Below are positions 1 to 7,230 of a stretch of 27,465 bases of DNA, in pieces. The notes under the pieces were generated by a model. That model was not told the origin of the DNA, did not search any database, and worked only from the letters and a program-made list of their open reading frames with translations. The position numbers were made by a program, and so were the translations under genes. Location of the stretch: IMG/VR virus record IMGVR_UViG_3300045911_000171, positions 1 through 27,465 of that record; one strand, written 5' to 3'. Source of the stretch: a virus. Numbering within the stretch: the first letter of the stretch is position 1; each line of letters opens with the position of its first letter.

Positions 1-29
1 AAGAAAGAATCCAAAATATAGGTACTGTA

Positions 30-72
30 AAATATTACATAAAATATATGAAAAAGAAATATTACAAAATAT
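30..72. repeat. AT-rich direct repeat downstream of the glycosyltransferase
   Basis: AAATATTACA followed by an AAAATAT or AAATAT tail occurs at 30-47 and again at 57-72; the second copy lacks two bases. The stretch 1-147 is otherwise AT-rich, holds no gene I can support and shows no clear hairpin. It could be a 3' untranslated region of the leftward glycosyltransferase gene or a weak iteron-like element. In so AT-rich a sequence, two short copies are weak evidence. Confidence 0.35.
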
Positions 73-147
73 CAATCATCTAATTACAGATTATCCCAAG
101 AGATCAATGGACTGACATAGAATTGTGTGCGGTTAGAGGGATCGCCC

Positions 148-912
148 TTAATACAACTCTCCCTTAAATCCTGCCGGAAACTTTCGGGCAAACCAACTAC
201 CTTTTCGCTTAATCTGCTGTAATAATTGCGGGGATACTTTTTCAAACAATCCCGGATGCCTTCCGTCGAATGGATTAAGGTTGTTTGGTATCTGATTTCC
301 GCACCGATTTTCACCTTTCCACCACGTAAAGGTAGTTGGTTTATTTATTACTTCATGTGTTAAGCCTTTCCAATTTAGGCAACTGATCGCCCAGCTTTCG
401 TTATCCGCAAAGGTTTTTCGATGCGCCGAAAACATCCCGCTTTCCGAAAGCGAATCCTCGTATAATAATTCCATATGCTTGCGATTGACTATATACCACT
501 GTTCCCCTAATAGAATGAAGGGCTTTGCCCAATCTGCCCATCGCCGAGCACGGTATAAATGTTGAATCTTTTTATCGTTTCGGTCGGGATGGTAATTAAA
601 GTAGGTTCGCTGTGCATCAAATTCCGCCTCAAATTTCGTGATCGGCACACAGGGGAGGCATGATTCGGATAGCAAAATAAATGAATCGCAATCACATTCG
701 ATCGCACATTTCAATAATTCCCGATGTGCCGGCAAGGTCTGTTCCCATGTTGTTTGAACAGTCGGTACGCAACGATCTGCGATACCAACAGCCGGTTTAT
801 CCCAAGCATGAAACCCTAACTCGTATTCATGCGTTCCGTTTTGCAACCACCGATTCCACCTTTCCCCGTGAACCCACCCCGATTTTATTAAAAAAGCTAA
901 AAATACGCGCAT
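148..912 (-). CDS. GT14-like (Core-2/I-branching type) glycosyltransferase
   Basis: A 254-residue protein with the layout of the Core-2/I-branching beta-1,6-GlcNAc transferase superfamily (GT14, with bacterial and plant relatives). The N-terminus MRVFLAFLIKSGWVHGERW matches the family's first beta strand. FILLSESCLPC (residues about 78-88) is the family 'LLSESC-P' signature. EQWYIVNRKH (137-146) matches the 'W-NRKH' segment, ADNESW (about 169-174) corresponds to the 'DEhy' acidic region, and FARKF (241-245) is the terminal motif. The reading frame is open upstream to 993, but the family start fits the ATG at 912. Known members are sugar transferases; the donor, the acceptor and whether virion or host glycans are modified cannot be read here. 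The gene diverges from the early operon. There is no signal peptide, so the enzyme is probably cytosolic. Confidence 0.7.
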   Translation of the reverse strand: MRVFLAFLIKSGWVHGERWNRWLQNGTHEYELGFHAWDKPAVGIADRCVPTVQTTWEQTLPAHRELLKCAIECDCDSFILLSESCLPCVPITKFEAEFDAQRTYFNYHPDRNDKKIQHLYRARRWADWAKPFILLGEQWYIVNRKHMELLYEDSLSESGMFSAHRKTFADNESWAISCLNWKGLTHEVINKPTTFTWWKGENRCGNQIPNNLNPFDGRHPGLFEKVSPQLLQQIKRKGSWFARKFPAGFKGELY

Positions 913-925
913 AAATTGCAGAAAG

Positions 926-957
926 TTTTGGCAGTGTAGAAAGTTTGTGTTATTTTG
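926..957 (+). promoter_or_regulatory. Probable early promoter, Bacteroidota type
   Basis: TTTTG (926-930) is followed after 19 nt by TTATTTTG (950-957), a 7-of-8 match to the Bacteroidota -7 box TAnnTTTG. It lies in the only gap between the divergent glycosyltransferase and the first rightward gene, so it is the natural start of the rightward operon. The predicted transcription start falls within a few bases of the ATG at 962, implying a leaderless mRNA or use of the in-frame ATG at 992. Confidence 0.5.
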
Positions 958-961
958 CAGC

Positions 962-1192
962 ATGAAAGCCGACAACACAATACTCGAAATCATGTGCGAT
1001 AAGTCGCCTTTTCGTTATGACGAAATAGCGATAAAGGCGGGTATCCCTTGCAGATCATTGAAGCGAATATTCACATCGCAATCTACGATGAATCAGGGGA
1101 ATGCGAAAGCACTTGGCAAATTTTTTGGCGGTAAATTTACTTATGTTTTAACATTCACGCCCGATGAGCAAGAAGACGTTTGCCATAAGTGA
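962..1192 (+). CDS. Small putative HTH DNA-binding protein
   Basis: A 76-residue protein, first gene of the rightward operon. The segment YDEIAIKAGIPCRSLKRIF followed by NAKALGKFFGG resembles a Cro/CI-type helix-turn-helix: 'IA-KAGI' as helix 2, 'SLKRIF' as recognition helix, then 'NA-AL-KFFG'. This is a motif-level reading, and a role in controlling the divergent promoter region just upstream is inferred from position. The reading frame is open from a GTG at 947, but that codon overlaps the promoter box, so the ATG at 962 is preferred; the ATG at 992 is also possible. It overlaps the next gene by 29 nt in another frame. Confidence 0.5.
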   Translation: MKADNTILEIMCDKSPFRYDEIAIKAGIPCRSLKRIFTSQSTMNQGNAKALGKFFGGKFTYVLTFTPDEQEDVCHK

Positions 1193-1727
1193 TGCGCTTT
1201 GGCAACGCTTGAAAAGGCGCATTCCGGCCCATTTCAAAGGGCGTGAGTCTATTTGGCTGGAGCATCATCTCTTAGATTGGATGAACAGCCCAAACGGTGT
1301 AAATGTATCTGCCCAATTAGCCTTGCAATGCGCGCGGGGAAACAAGACGGAAGTAAATAGCATTCTTTATCTTACCGAAGCTGAATGCCCCGCGTTGATT
1401 ATGTACGACTTTGATATTGATTATTTTCGTACATTCCCGACCACGCCCCGAACCGATCGCATCGTTATAGTTTACAAGCACGCTGATTACTATTACTACT
1501 TTTGTAAGTATAAGCATCCGCAAGCTGAAATTTTCGAGGCGTGCGATTCGCTGGGGTATACCGAGCGCGAACTGCTTGCCATAGGCATCGAATACGACGA
1601 TGTGGTTAACCGAATCCTGCAACTTAAACACAACCTCCCAATTTTCCGGGCAGACTTTGACATACTTTTTAGAGCCAAAAAACTCAAAATCCGATATGAA
1701 CTACCCGAACCAACCCCCGATTTCTGA
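1164..1727 (+). CDS. Uncharacterised early protein
   Basis: A 187-residue protein I do not recognise. The basic N-terminus (MSKKTFAISDALWQRLKRRIP) looks helical. A tyrosine-rich stretch (HADYYYYFCKYKH, about residues 106-118) sits mid-protein, and a Lys/Arg patch (FRAKKLKIRYELPEP) is near the end. There are no membrane segments or signal peptide. The start overlaps the upstream HTH gene by 29 nt, and the 3' end overlaps the next small gene by 32 nt, so the three genes are a coupled set. Its place before the recombination genes suggests an early function, but none can be assigned. Confidence 0.6.
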   Translation: MSKKTFAISDALWQRLKRRIPAHFKGRESIWLEHHLLDWMNSPNGVNVSAQLALQCARGNKTEVNSILYLTEAECPALIMYDFDIDYFRTFPTTPRTDRIVIVYKHADYYYYFCKYKHPQAEIFEACDSLGYTERELLAIGIEYDDVVNRILQLKHNLPIFRADFDILFRAKKLKIRYELPEPTPDF

Positions 1728-1827
1728 TGCACAGCTGTTGCATGAAGGGAAACAACAAGGCTTAACGCAAGCCGAGTTCATCGAGATTGATAAGCGAATC
1801 CCTAAAAAGAAACGCAAAAAGAAGTGA
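1696..1827 (+). CDS. 43-aa protein with a lysine-rich tail
   Basis: A short reading frame starting at an ATG inside the 3' end of the preceding gene and running 43 codons. The N-terminal half is polar and proline-containing (MNYPNQPPISDAQLL); the middle (GLTQAEFIEIDKRIP) looks helical; the end is KKKRKKK. The strongly basic tail suggests nucleic-acid contact. Its position directly before the tRNA-like hairpin element and the annealase gene fits a small early protein. It is short enough that coding status is uncertain. Confidence 0.45.
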   Translation: MNYPNQPPISDAQLLHEGKQQGLTQAEFIEIDKRIPKKKRKKK

Positions 1828-1838
1828 TTTTTTCATAC

Positions 1839-1886
1839 AAGACGCGTCGTAACGGGCGGTTTCGGGTTCGACTCCCGACGCGCTTT
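1839..1886 (+). other. tRNA 3'-half-like hairpin element
   Basis: Positions 1862-1878 form a perfect tRNA T-arm: stem TCGGG/CCCGA around the loop TTCGACT, which matches T-loop consensus TTCRANY. Upstream, TCGTAA at 1847-1852 could be an anticodon loop (CGT), followed by CGGGC and a four-base variable region. However, the 5' anticodon stem does not pair and no D-arm or matching 5' acceptor exists in normal register. The same bases also form a competing helix, AAG(A)CGCGTCG at 1839-1849 with CGACGCGCTT at 1876-1885, ten pairs with one bulged A. It fills most of the 73-nt gap before the annealase gene. Options are a tRNA-derived attachment core, a decayed tRNA, or an mRNA leader structure. Confidence 0.5.
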
Positions 1887-1900
1887 CAAACAACTTTAAT

Positions 1901-2698
1901 ATGAGTAACTTAATTGCATCACTTCCCCAGACGATTTTTGGGGTTGATAAGACAGGGTTACAACAAACCCTGATTGAAAGATTTTCGACGGGTGGCAAGT
2001 CGCCCGATCTCCCAAGTTTGGCAATGTTTCTTTATACATGCCAGCAATCCGATCTTAACCCCCTGAAGGGGCAGGCATTCCTAATCCCTTTTAATGGGAA
2101 ATGGACAACATGCGTTTCATTTCAGGGATTAGTTACGATAGCGGAACGCACAGAACGCTTTGGGGGGTTTACCGAACCGCTGTACCTGCATCCCGAAAAA
2201 GGTTGGATTGATTTTTGGGTTGATAAAACAGCTCCTTTAGCAGTCAAGGTTGCTGTTAAAAAGTTAGTTGGCAATCAGATTACTGAATCGTGGGCGATTG
2301 CATACTTTTCAGAATATAACAAAGGCAATTCTATGTGGAAAGAAAAGCCTGTGCATATGCTTTTGAAAGTAGCAAAAAGTATCGCTGTTAGGGATGCCTT
2401 TCCTGACGCCACGAGTGGGCTGTATTCTCGGGAGGAAATGGTAGCGTCAGGTTATCAAGAGGAGGTTCAGCAGGCTGTTTATGAGGAGGTTATAGAAGAC
2501 CTCACAAACGAATGCAACGACCTAATCAGTAAAATCAAATTCATGGTTACTGATGAACAAGCGATCGAAAAATTCGATCAATGGCTCAAAGGTCGCCCTA
2601 AAGATCGCAAGATGTTTGATACGTTAAACTCGAAATACCAATCTCTCCTTAACCAACCCCAACCCCAACCCGAAGAGGAAGATGAACCAGCCCTTTAG
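1901..2698 (+). CDS. bet: Redbeta/RecT-type single-strand annealing protein
   Basis: A 265-residue recombinase of the phage Bet family, which anneals complementary single strands and works with a partner exonuclease. Family hallmarks are LYTCQQSDLNPLKGQAFLIPF (about residues 44-64), the VSFQGLVTIAERT core (about 72-84), and the late block 'MWKEKPVHMLLKVAKSIAVRDAFP' (about 146-169), matching the 'W-K-P-ML-K-A-A-R-AFP' pattern, followed by SGLYSREEM. The C-terminus is acidic (QPEEEDEPAL), as in several annealases and SSB-binding proteins. Length is typical of Bet. It overlaps the exonuclease gene by 17 nt, the usual phage recombination pair, so it probably serves replication-linked recombination of the phage genome. 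Confidence 0.9.
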   Translation: MSNLIASLPQTIFGVDKTGLQQTLIERFSTGGKSPDLPSLAMFLYTCQQSDLNPLKGQAFLIPFNGKWTTCVSFQGLVTIAERTERFGGFTEPLYLHPEKGWIDFWVDKTAPLAVKVAVKKLVGNQITESWAIAYFSEYNKGNSMWKEKPVHMLLKVAKSIAVRDAFPDATSGLYSREEMVASGYQEEVQQAVYEEVIEDLTNECNDLISKIKFMVTDEQAIEKFDQWLKGRPKDRKMFDTLNSKYQSLLNQPQPQPEEEDEPAL

Positions 2699-3416
2699 TG
2701 CGCGTCCGGTGATATTTAATGCGAAATATCACACATACAAAGACGCATTAACGTCCGAGAAACTAATTTCCGTATCGAAAATCAAGGGGGCAATAACGCC
2801 CCCGTTCGATCCAACCGGCGAAATCACAAAACGGTGCGCTGAAAAAGAGGGTATCGGCGTAACGGAATTAAAACAACGCTGGCAAAAACAAGCCGATGAA
2901 TCGAAAGAGCGCGGTACTTATATCCATAAACTTATCGAGGATGCGTTCGATGGCAGTGTTTCGGATGATCTGAACGAAATTGCTTTTACAACAAAAGCAA
3001 TTCAATACGTACATGATTCAAGGTACGAGCAAGTATTTGCCGAACAGATTATTTCCGACCCCTTTCTGCCCCTTGCCGGAACTGCCGACCTTATTCTCCA
3101 AACAGGCAATCATGTTTCGATACTTGACTGGAAAACCGACAAATCAATCGAAAGATATTCATTCGGTTATACGCGCGGGCGACCCGCCGAAATGCTGAAA
3201 CCGCCTTTTGATTCGTGGCATAACTGCAATTTCAGCATCTATTCCGTCCAATTGTCCATCTATGCATTTATGTTAGAACGACAAGGTTTTGTCGTTGACT
3301 CGTGTACCATTGCACACGTGGATAAAGAAACTCTAGAGCTTTCTTTTTACGCCGTTCCTTTCCGCCAACTTCCAATCACCGAAACCAACCTTCAACAAAT
3401 CATTAACTCATTATGA
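2682..3416 (+). CDS. PD-(D/E)XK exonuclease, partner of the annealase
   Basis: A 244-residue nuclease of the RecB-like PD-(D/E)XK group. Catalytic elements are in order: the N-terminal helix GTYIHKLIE with His82, Glu121 in FAEQI, AGTADLIL with Asp136, ILDWKTDK with Asp149 and Lys151, and the helix YSVQLSIYAFMLER with Gln190 and Tyr194 (the QxxxY motif). It would resect double-stranded DNA to single strands for the annealase encoded just upstream, the equivalent of lambda Exo/Bet. It overlaps both neighbours: 17 nt with the annealase and 4 nt (ATGA) with the Gp157-like gene. The motif set is complete, so the enzyme looks active. Confidence 0.85.
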   Translation: MNQPFSARPVIFNAKYHTYKDALTSEKLISVSKIKGAITPPFDPTGEITKRCAEKEGIGVTELKQRWQKQADESKERGTYIHKLIEDAFDGSVSDDLNEIAFTTKAIQYVHDSRYEQVFAEQIISDPFLPLAGTADLILQTGNHVSILDWKTDKSIERYSFGYTRGRPAEMLKPPFDSWHNCNFSIYSVQLSIYAFMLERQGFVVDSCTIAHVDKETLELSFYAVPFRQLPITETNLQQIINSL

Positions 3417-3943
3417 AAAACTTACCTTCTTTACACGAAATCCGCCTCAGGCATGAGGATTTATTTGCCTATCTCGCTGAAAACGACGGAGATATTACGG
3501 GGCAAGAGGAATATTTTGATCGGGTTTTTAACGAACTTGACCAAGACACGACCGATAAATTTAATAACATTGGTTTGTTATTAGAAGCACTTGAAGTTGA
3601 GGTTAAGGCAAATAAAGACTTAGCTAATCACTTTGCTAATAACGCCAAGCGAGCAGAAAAAACCATAGAGCGAATCAAATTCCGGGCATTGCAATTCATG
3701 CAAGCTACAAACCGGGATCGAATTGATGGCATATTCAAGTATTCGATCGCTAAAAATCCGGTTTCGGTTGTGATTATTGAAGATGATGCACAACTTTACC
3801 CTGAAAACTTTTTGAAAACAAAGGTTGAAATATCCAAAACTCAAATTAAGGAATGGATGCAGGAACGAAAACTTGAGCGTTTGGAAATTGACGGCAAGGA
3901 GTATGCAAGACTTGAGCAAACCGTAAGGCTAAAAATACAGTAA
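3413..3943 (+). CDS. Siphovirus Gp157-like protein
   Basis: A 176-residue protein with the layout of the Gp157 family (first described in Streptococcus thermophilus phages). A long charged coiled-coil helix spans about residues 50-95 (EALEVEVKANKDLANHFANNAKRAEKTIERIK, given here as a region), then LQFMQATNRDRIDGIFKYSIAKNPVSV and a C-terminal beta section with 'YPENFLKTKVEISKTQIK'. The family 'M...G..kik...f-isi-knp' pattern is clear. Members sit beside phage recombination genes; their mechanism is poorly known, and an early report linked one to phage resistance. Here it follows the nuclease with a 4-nt overlap and overlaps the membrane protein gene by 1 nt. Confidence 0.75.
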   Translation: MKNLPSLHEIRLRHEDLFAYLAENDGDITGQEEYFDRVFNELDQDTTDKFNNIGLLLEALEVEVKANKDLANHFANNAKRAEKTIERIKFRALQFMQATNRDRIDGIFKYSIAKNPVSVVIIEDDAQLYPENFLKTKVEISKTQIKEWMQERKLERLEIDGKEYARLEQTVRLKIQ

Positions 3944-4311
3944 TGATAAAAATCGAGAAAGTATTTATATCCCTAATCGTATTGACTGGGTTAGGGATAT
4001 TTATTTGTCTGTTAATTTCGACTTATCAAGTTGATAAGGAACGCGAAAGGCAAACAAATGCTAAATTGATTCGGGAATATTCGATGTGCGCAGAAAGGTT
4101 GTACTTTGCGGAAAGGAAAGTTGAGGCTATCCGGTACGCACTATGCACCTTTACCCGGAATGAATATCAATACGAGCCTAAAATAGTTGCTAATATGATG
4201 CAACTTGATGGGTTGACTGCCTTTTATTATACCTATGCCCCTGATTTAACTTGCCCCTGTGATTCATTAATTCGTTTTCATATCCGAACCGCTTATAATA
4301 CTCCCGAATAA
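3943..4311 (+). CDS. Small single-pass membrane protein
   Basis: A 122-residue protein with one strong N-terminal membrane helix (VFISLIVLTGLGIFICLLI, about residues 7-25), preceded by MIKIEK. A charged helix (DKERERQTNAKLIREY) follows, then a Cys-containing C-terminal domain ending near TCPCDSLIRF. The positive N-terminus and acidic/basic follow-on suggest either a signal anchor with the C-terminus outside or the opposite orientation; this is not decided by sequence alone. It lies between Gp157-like and primase genes, overlapping each by one base, so it is co-expressed early. Superinfection exclusion or membrane anchoring of replication are possible but unsupported. Confidence 0.6.
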   Translation: MIKIEKVFISLIVLTGLGIFICLLISTYQVDKERERQTNAKLIREYSMCAERLYFAERKVEAIRYALCTFTRNEYQYEPKIVANMMQLDGLTAFYYTYAPDLTCPCDSLIRFHIRTAYNTPE

Positions 4312-6965
4312 TGTACCGCTATTCGCTTGATGCAACCCCTAAAAAACATATCTGCCCGGCTTGCAAAAAGAAAACATTTGTACGTTACAAAGATAGTGCA
4401 ACCAATTCCGACTTGCCGGCGCAATATGGTAGATGTGATCGGGAGTTAGAATGTAGATACCACCTTAATCCTTATCAAGACGGGTACGCGAAAGGTGAAG
4501 CAAGCGAATATACGCCCCAAATAATCGAATCTAAACCGCCTTCTCTGCACACGATGCAAATCGTTGACAAAAGCGTTAAAAGCCGTGAAAATAATTTCGC
4601 GGTTTTTTTAACTATGCTTTTGAATGATGATGCGAAAGATCATTTGTTAAAATGGAAGGTCGGTACGTCGAATAAAAAGTGGCAGGGGGCTACGATTTTT
4701 TGGTACATTACACAAGACGGGGATGTTCGGGCTGGGAAGGTGATGTTATATGACCCCAATACAGGTAAGCGTGTTAAGGCTACACCGACACCGATTTCGT
4801 GGGCGCATGTTTTGTTGGGATTAAAAGATTTTAACCTATCTCAATGCCTTTTCGGCGAGCATTTATTAACCGATAAGCCCATTTGCATCGTTGAATCCGA
4901 AAAGACTGCCATCATTGCTTCGTATTATTTACCCGAATTTGATTGGCTTGCCACCGGTGGTCTGTCGAATTTGAATGAACGTAATACGAAAGTGCTTTCC
5001 GATAAACAAGTATGGCTAATCCCTGACTGCGGAGGCGAGGAAAAGTGGACTGAAAAGGCGAAATACATTGAAATCAAAAACGGGGTAAAGTTTAATATAT
5101 CAAAATGCCTTTCGGGATTGGAGCAAGGGATAGATTTAGCCGATGTTCTGATCGAATCCGACAGAGATAAATATATCAAATTACTAAGGAATGAAATAAC
5201 GACCTATGTCTCCGAAGTCCCTGCCACGATTGCGACCGAAAAGTCAAAAGAGTATCAACGAATCGAGGAAATAATATCGTTCTTTCATGCAAACAACCTT
5301 AGTGCATCGTTTGAGGATTCCGAAAAACGCATGTTAGCTTATTCTCTTTGCCAAGCTTTTGCGCGAAATGATGCGATCGAACTATTTATCAAATCCCTTT
5401 CACTTGATAAACAGGTCATTGAGACTAATCCAAAAGTTTTATATGACCAATTTATTGAGCAGCTCCCGAAAGGCAAGTCGTATTCTTTAGGTATATTGGT
5501 TAATATATTTAAGAAGAAAGGTTACGTTCCGAAAGAATTTAATCCCCAGCGATTTTGGGAAATCAGCCCGGAGGGGGGGGTCAAGTTCTACGAAGAAAAC
5601 TTTATCCCTTTTTTGCGTGGTCTCGGCTTTTACCAATGGACATTTGACGAAAAGTTTTATCAATTTGTGCGGGTGGATGCACATTTAGTACGTATCGTCA
5701 ATGAGAAGTACATTGTTGCAACGGCAAATACCGAGATCGAAAGCAGTTCCGCGCGGGTTAAGAACCGATTTGATGTTGTTTGTAGGGAATACACATCAAA
5801 AACGAAGTTACAACAGCTCCCGGTCAAGGATTTTGCTTTCAAAAAATGTACCCGTGATACCGCATTTCTGCCTTTTATGAACGGATGTATCGAGATGTCC
5901 CGCAATAGTGCGCCAGAATTGAAATCCTATGGTAAAGAATACATTTGGAAGGAACAACAAATAAATTTTAATCTTGACCTAACGAGCGAAGACGAGGCGA
6001 TTGATTCAATATTCGCTCAATTTTGTTTCAAAGCGATGGCACAAGAGCCGTCTAGACTTTCCGATTTGATGCGGACGATTGGTTACATGCTTCACAATTA
6101 CAAAGACGAGGTTTTAACGCGGGCGATAATCTTTACGGATGAACGCCTATCGCAATCGCGGGACGAGGCGCATGGCAGGACGGGCAAAGGATTAGTTATG
6201 AAAGCAGTTTCAAAGATGTTACCAATGGTTTCACATGAAAAAGCGAAGGTAATAGATAATTTCATGTGGGAGAATATCACCCCCGGCGTAACGCAAATAT
6301 ATTTATTTGAGGAAGTGGATAAGGACTTTGATTTTAGCGACCTATTTGGGTTGATCACGGGCAACCTTACTTACAATGTTAAAAACGTAAGTAAAGTTAC
6401 TGTTCCGTTTGAGCGTACGCCAAAGTTCGTATTAACAACTAACTTCGCAATGAAGGGGATCGGCGCATCGCATGAAGCCCGGCAAAAAATCATCGAATTT
6501 TCAGACTATTTCAACGGTACGACCCGTACCCCTGCGTCCGAATTTGGATGTCATTTCTTTTCCGATCAATGGGATACCAACGAATGGAATAGATTTTATT
6601 CGTTTATGGTTTATTGCCTGTCGGCTTATCTGCAAGAAGGATTAACAGAAACGAATGTGTTTAATTCACTTCGTAAGAAATTGATTATCGAAACTACTTT
6701 TAATTTCGCGGAGTTTGCTCGCACTGCCATCCCGATCGGGGAGTGGTTTAGCGCGAAACAACTAACCGATAAGTTCAATATCGAATACCAAGACTACCTT
6801 TCTACGAACCTGCATAGTAAAACGATGATCCGGTATATCAAAACAAAGCTATGTGGTATTTATGAATATAAATTTGAGGAGGAACGGAGGCAAGAAATGG
6901 GATCACGGGAAACTTATTTCCGCTTGACACAAAAAAACCCGGCAAAAGATCACCGGGTTAATTGA
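4311..6965 (+). CDS. Zinc-finger/Toprim/SF3 primase-helicase
   Basis: An 884-residue replication protein. The N-terminus carries a zinc site (Cys15, Cys18, Cys42, Cys48). Residues about 185-240 look like a Toprim domain: 'PICIVESEKTAIIAS' supplies the Glu strand, followed by LATGGLSNL and WLIPDCGG. The C-terminal half is an SF3-type helicase of the DUF5906/phage-primase kind: Walker A GRTGKGL with Lys626, Walker B IYLFEEVDKD near 663-672, then TPKFVLTTNFAM as motif C with its Asn, and a KIIEFSDYF arginine-finger region. The order zinc finger, Toprim, helicase fits a T7 gp4-like primase-helicase role with a different motor. It is the last rightward gene, ending 10 nt from the convergent leftward gene. 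An 8-G run at 5573-5580 stays in frame. Confidence 0.85.
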   Translation: MYRYSLDATPKKHICPACKKKTFVRYKDSATNSDLPAQYGRCDRELECRYHLNPYQDGYAKGEASEYTPQIIESKPPSLHTMQIVDKSVKSRENNFAVFLTMLLNDDAKDHLLKWKVGTSNKKWQGATIFWYITQDGDVRAGKVMLYDPNTGKRVKATPTPISWAHVLLGLKDFNLSQCLFGEHLLTDKPICIVESEKTAIIASYYLPEFDWLATGGLSNLNERNTKVLSDKQVWLIPDCGGEEKWTEKAKYIEIKNGVKFNISKCLSGLEQGIDLADVLIESDRDKYIKLLRNEITTYVSEVPATIATEKSKEYQRIEEIISFFHANNLSASFEDSEKRMLAYSLCQAFARNDAIELFIKSLSLDKQVIETNPKVLYDQFIEQLPKGKSYSLGILVNIFKKKGYVPKEFNPQRFWEISPEGGVKFYEENFIPFLRGLGFYQWTFDEKFYQFVRVDAHLVRIVNEKYIVATANTEIESSSARVKNRFDVVCREYTSKTKLQQLPVKDFAFKKCTRDTAFLPFMNGCIEMSRNSAPELKSYGKEYIWKEQQINFNLDLTSEDEAIDSIFAQFCFKAMAQEPSRLSDLMRTIGYMLHNYKDEVLTRAIIFTDERLSQSRDEAHGRTGKGLVMKAVSKMLPMVSHEKAKVIDNFMWENITPGVTQIYLFEEVDKDFDFSDLFGLITGNLTYNVKNVSKVTVPFERTPKFVLTTNFAMKGIGASHEARQKIIEFSDYFNGTTRTPASEFGCHFFSDQWDTNEWNRFYSFMVYCLSAYLQEGLTETNVFNSLRKKLIIETTFNFAEFARTAIPIGEWFSAKQLTDKFNIEYQDYLSTNLHSKTMIRYIKTKLCGIYEYKFEEERRQEMGSRETYFRLTQKNPAKDHRVN
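6931..6959 (-). terminator. Intrinsic terminator for the leftward transcripts
   Basis: On the minus strand, the 7-bp stem AACCCGG/CCGGGTT with a 10-nt loop is followed by a T run (7 Ts including the stem end), a standard Rho-independent terminator. It lies just past the stop of the last leftward gene (6976) and within the 3' coding end of the rightward primase gene. On the plus strand the hairpin is not followed by Ts, so it acts in one direction only. Confidence 0.75.
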
Positions 6966-6975
6966 AGGTCTTTGA

Positions 6976-7230
6976 TTATAACGAACCTTTCCTTTCTACA
7001 AAAAACAAATCCCTGCCGGACGCTTGATACAGCAGTGCGTTCCGTTTTTCGAGACTCCAAAAAGTCTCTTTAACAGACTGATCATATATATAATTCCAAC
7101 TATAAAGATCGTTGGAATATACGCCAATTTGTGGGTCGTCAAATATGATGACATATTCAACGCCGCTGCTTGGATCAAGAATCATCCCCCGCAACTCGTG
7201 CGGGGGGTGAGCGAAGTTTATTTGGTGCAT
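6976..7230 (-). CDS. Uncharacterised 84-aa accessory protein
   Basis: I do not recognise the family. The frame is open to 7329, but the ATG at 7230 gives a normal N-terminus (MHQINFAHPPHELRGMI), sits 19 nt after the preceding stop and follows an A-rich leader typical of Bacteroidota. The protein is acidic to aromatic (VIIFDDPQIGVYSNDLYSW) with the basic end FFVERKGSL, and has no membrane segment. It is the last gene of the leftward set before the terminator. The gene carries several perfect inverted repeats (7051-7068, 7093-7118, 7142-7157, 7186-7206), so synonymous codon choice may be shaped by RNA or DNA folding. Confidence 0.6.
   Translation of the reverse strand: MHQINFAHPPHELRGMILDPSSGVEYVIIFDDPQIGVYSNDLYSWNYIYDQSVKETFWSLEKRNALLYQASGRDLFFVERKGSL

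Noticed and set aside
84-314. 76-aa reading frame on the minus strand
   Set aside because: It overlaps the end of the glycosyltransferase gene in another frame; the FARKF terminal motif lies in the glycosyltransferase frame, so this one is a shadow.
947-961. GTG start at 947 for the small HTH gene
   Set aside because: It overlaps the predicted -7 promoter box, so it would lie upstream of the transcription start; the ATG at 962 or 992 is preferred.
1839-1886. Intact tRNA-Thr (CGT) gene
   Set aside because: The T-arm is perfect, but the anticodon stem pairs at only two of five positions and no D-arm or normal acceptor stem is found, so only a 3'-half-like element is claimed.
5573-5580. G8 run in the primase gene as a phase-variable or frameshift site
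   Set aside because: The frame continues through it into a long helicase domain with intact Walker motifs, and the alternative frames stop soon; it is noted only as a possible sequencing weak point.
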